From assembly GCA_002375465.1 (NCBI GenBank), contig DFLT01000001.1, forward strand, positions 1 through 14,071: a DNA stretch of 14,071 nt, read 5' to 3'. The notes beneath the pieces are model-generated. The model made no database searches. It worked only from the letters and a program-made list of their open reading frames with translations, and had not been told where the DNA came from. A program made the position numbers and the translations under genes. This DNA comes from Alphaproteobacteria bacterium UBA3612. Lineage in GTDB: Bacteria > Pseudomonadota > Alphaproteobacteria > Sphingomonadales > Sphingomonadaceae. Shown here piece by piece: positions 12,105-14,071 of the stretch (position 1 is its first letter; each line of letters opens with the position of its first letter).

Positions 12105-13781
12105 ATGGAATCGTTTGGCGACGATCTGGAGACCATGCGGCGTGTTCCGCTGGCCGATCACCATGTCGATCAGCTCCATAGGATCGGCACGGAGCGCGCC
12201 TACACCGCCGGACAGACGGTCGTTGCCGTGGGCGAGCCGCTCGAACGCTTCATCTACGTGCTCGAAGGCGAGATCGAGGCGGTCAATGTCTATACCGGCG
12301 AAAGGCTTTTCGAAGCATCCCTTGGTCCGACCCAATTCCTCGGCGATATCGGTTTCCTGAGCGGCGCGTCGGTGACCAGCCCGATGCGCGCGGCCCGGCC
12401 CACGCGGACTCTGGAAGTGCCACGGTTCGACATGCTCGACCTGATGGCCCGCGTGCCCGAGCTTTCAGACCATGTGATCACGGTGTTCGCGGCCAGGCGT
12501 CGGCGGATGTTCGAGGAACGCGCCAGCGCGGTAAAGGTCATTGGCGCCGACCGTGACCCCCTCATACAGGCGTGCGAGCAATTCCTCGCCCGGAACCGCA
12601 TTCCGTTCGACAGCCTGGATCTCGACGGGCGCGACGACGCCTCGGTCGAAGCGTGTCATGCCACCGACCATTCGCCCGGCGTCATCATCGGCCGGGACCG
12701 CCGCCTCGATGACCCCAGCCCGCGCACGCTGGCGCGCGAGCTCGGCCTTGATCTCGATGTCTGCCGCGAGACGCTCTACGATCTCGTCATCGTCGGCGCG
12801 GGGCCAGCGGGGGTCGCCGCGGCGGTTTATGCCGGGAGCGAGGGATTGTGTGCGCTGGCGATCGAAGACACCGCGATCGGTGGCCAGGCCGGCGCGAGTA
12901 GCCGGATCGAGAATTATCTCGGCTTTCCCACCGGCATATCGGGCACTGATCTCGTGTTTCGCGGCCAGGTCCAGGCCATGAAGTTCGGTACGCGCTTCGC
13001 GATGCCGCGCAGGGTCGAGGGGCTTTCGCGTCGTGCCGACGGCAGCTTTCGCGTCGAGCTCGACGGCGGCGAGCGCGTGTGCTCGCTTGCCGTGCTGGTC
13101 GCAACGGGGGTGCGCTATCGGCGGTTGCCGCTCGAAAGGCTCGAGGATTTCGAGGGCGCCGGCGTGTTCTACGCGGCCACCGATATGGAGGCGCGCTTTT
13201 GTCGTCACACCGATGCGGTGGTGGTCGGTGGCGGCAACTCTGCAGGGCAGGCGGCGATGTATCTCAGCAGGACGGCAAAGCACGTCCACGTCGTCGTGCG
13301 CGGAACCAGCCTCGCCGCGTCAATGTCCAACTACCTCTACAGACGCTTGGAGGCCGACCCGGCAATCACGATCCACTACCGCACGAAGGTGACGGCCCTT
13401 GACGGCGGCGATCATCTTGAAGCGCTGACCTTATCGTCTCCCGATGGGGATGTCCGCCTCGAAACGCGGGCGCTGTTCCTCATGATCGGCGCGGCGCCCA
13501 ATACCGGCTGGCTCTCTGGCCTAGCAGAAACTGATTCCAGCGGCTTCGTCCTTACAGGCGCGAAGGCCGGGCGCGATCACCCATACGAGACCGGCGCTGA
13601 AGGCATCTTCGCGGTCGGAGACGTCCGAGCGCAATCGGTCAAGCGCGTGGCAAGTGCGGTCGGCGAAGGCTCCGTGGTGATAAGCCGCATCTGGGAATAT
13701 GTCGAAGCCACGAAGCGCGATCGCTTGGTCATGCAACAGCCGGCGACCCACCCAGACGTCGTAGGATCTGCCGTCGTTTGA
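12105..13781 (+). CDS. cNMP-binding-domain / thioredoxin-reductase-like FAD oxidoreductase
   Basis: 558 aa from ATG 12105, chosen because GGAGG ends 7 nt before it; a GTG at 12081 in the same frame has no such site. Residues about 15-140 are a cyclic-nucleotide-binding (CRP-like) beta-roll (FIYVLEGEIEAVN, FLGDIGFLSG). Residues about 145-215 resemble a glutaredoxin-like fold without a CxxC (DPLIQACEQFL, GVIIGRDRRLDDPSPRTLA). From about 224 comes a thioredoxin-reductase-like flavoprotein: FAD motif VIVGAGPAG (228-236), IGGQAGASSRIENYLGFPTG, NADPH motif VVGGGNSAGQA (373-383) and the FAD-closing FAVGDVRAQSVKRVASAVGE. The redox CxxC expected after GVFY is absent (YAATDME), so it is not a classical thioredoxin reductase; electrons must go elsewhere. 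Such three-part proteins are widespread but poorly characterised. The cNMP module may sense a nucleotide or be structural. Confidence 0.9.
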   Translation: MESFGDDLETMRRVPLADHHVDQLHRIGTERAYTAGQTVVAVGEPLERFIYVLEGEIEAVNVYTGERLFEASLGPTQFLGDIGFLSGASVTSPMRAARPTRTLEVPRFDMLDLMARVPELSDHVITVFAARRRRMFEERASAVKVIGADRDPLIQACEQFLARNRIPFDSLDLDGRDDASVEACHATDHSPGVIIGRDRRLDDPSPRTLARELGLDLDVCRETLYDLVIVGAGPAGVAAAVYAGSEGLCALAIEDTAIGGQAGASSRIENYLGFPTGISGTDLVFRGQVQAMKFGTRFAMPRRVEGLSRRADGSFRVELDGGERVCSLAVLVATGVRYRRLPLERLEDFEGAGVFYAATDMEARFCRHTDAVVVGGGNSAGQAAMYLSRTAKHVHVVVRGTSLAASMSNYLYRRLEADPAITIHYRTKVTALDGGDHLEALTLSSPDGDVRLETRALFLMIGAAPNTGWLSGLAETDSSGFVLTGAKAGRDHPYETGAEGIFAVGDVRAQSVKRVASAVGEGSVVISRIWEYVEATKRDRLVMQQPATHPDVVGSAVV

Positions 13782-13921
13782 AGGAAGTATCCCGGCAGGT
13801 GGTGGCACCGGCTCGAAAGAGGTAAACGAACGGCAGCTTTCGGGATTGCGTTGAATCAGACCGAACGGCCGAGATTGTAGGGCGCAAAGCAGCCGCATGC
13901 TCGGATCACCGTGCTTCGAGA

Positions 13922-14068
13922 TCAGATTGCCGGCGATCGGCCGGTGAAGATATCCGCGGTCACATCGCTCAACCAGTCCAGAAAGACCTTCATCCTGCCC
14001 AATCGACTGGCCTGCTCCGAATATAGCGCACTGACCTGTAGAGCGGGTGTGACGTGCTCCCCTGATTG
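13922..14068 (-). pseudogene. LysR-type regulator, C-terminal end (cut by TAA at window edge)
   Basis: The minus strand reads GEHVTPALQVSALYSEQASR then LGRMKVFLDWLSDVTADIFT and GRSPAI, stopping at TGA 13924-13922. The 'P-x-L-Q-V-S-A-L-Y...SRxxRxKVFxDWLxD' block is the usual last strand and helix of the LysR effector-binding domain. In frame, bases 14071-14069 read TAA, at a point where LysR proteins continue upstream. If the base calls are right the gene is broken there; otherwise it is an intact gene running off the window. LysR genes often lie beside the reductase genes they control, so it may have regulated the flavoprotein or the azoreductase relic. Confidence 0.6.
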
Positions 14069-14071
14069 TTA

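Noticed and set aside
12465..13289. 274-codon minus-strand frame opposite the flavoprotein
   Set aside because: Antisense shadow of the FAD/NADPH motifs; composition is Arg/His/Ala-rich without a fold pattern.

Overview
The window is GC-rich, with long antisense open frames, and its protein signatures point to an alphaproteobacterium, most likely of the Sphingomonadales. The clues are a short PEP-CTERM protein, IS5-type transposase remains and oxidoreductase/hydrolase families common in that order. This placement is inference from protein style, not from a marker gene. No rRNA, tRNA or CRISPR array was seen.

Left end (1-2871, minus strand): part of a prophage-like morphogenesis operon, read from right to left. 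It holds a truncated helix-turn-helix gene, an HK97-type prohead protease fused to the major capsid protein, a 66-aa ORF, an 81-aa ORF, a 63-aa ORF and the N-terminus of a tail tape-measure protein running off the window. The genes are coupled by 1-nt gaps or 4- to 11-nt overlaps. Two details stand out. The 81/63-aa pair sits just before the tape measure and carries a correctly phased CCCAAAA slippery heptamer that would give a -1 frameshift fusion, as in the G/GT tail chaperones of tailed phages. The capsid domain of the fusion gene also has its own internal ATG with a good ribosome-binding site. No portal, connector or major tail gene is seen between capsid and tape measure.

Junction (about 2901-3151): a frameshifted internal piece of an IS5-family transposase cuts off the helix-turn-helix gene and probably marks the prophage edge. 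Chromosomal-type content follows: a secreted PEP-CTERM protein with a strong terminator (3289-4027), a VOC/glyoxalase remnant (4142-4396) and a 58-aa CxxC...H mini-protein (4469-4645).

Middle (4839-9401, minus strand): an ABC-F ATPase, then a tightly packed operon. In transcription order this is a degenerate SDR remnant, a Sec-exported alpha/beta hydrolase and a Tat-type amidohydrolase. The hydrolase and amidohydrolase overlap by ATGA. The set looks like an envelope-located degradation module for an ester or amide substrate, which is inference. The divergent intergenic region (9402-9826) contains a tandem 12-bp operator-like repeat.

Right end (9827-14071): a secreted M20-fold peptidase homologue in which several canonical zinc-ligand positions are substituted, a decayed FMN-dependent azoreductase, a cNMP-domain/thioredoxin-reductase-like flavoprotein without the CxxC pair, and the C-terminus of a LysR-type regulator cut by an in-frame TAA at the window edge. 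The window is rich in decaying genes: HTH, transposase, VOC, SDR, AzoR and possibly LysR.
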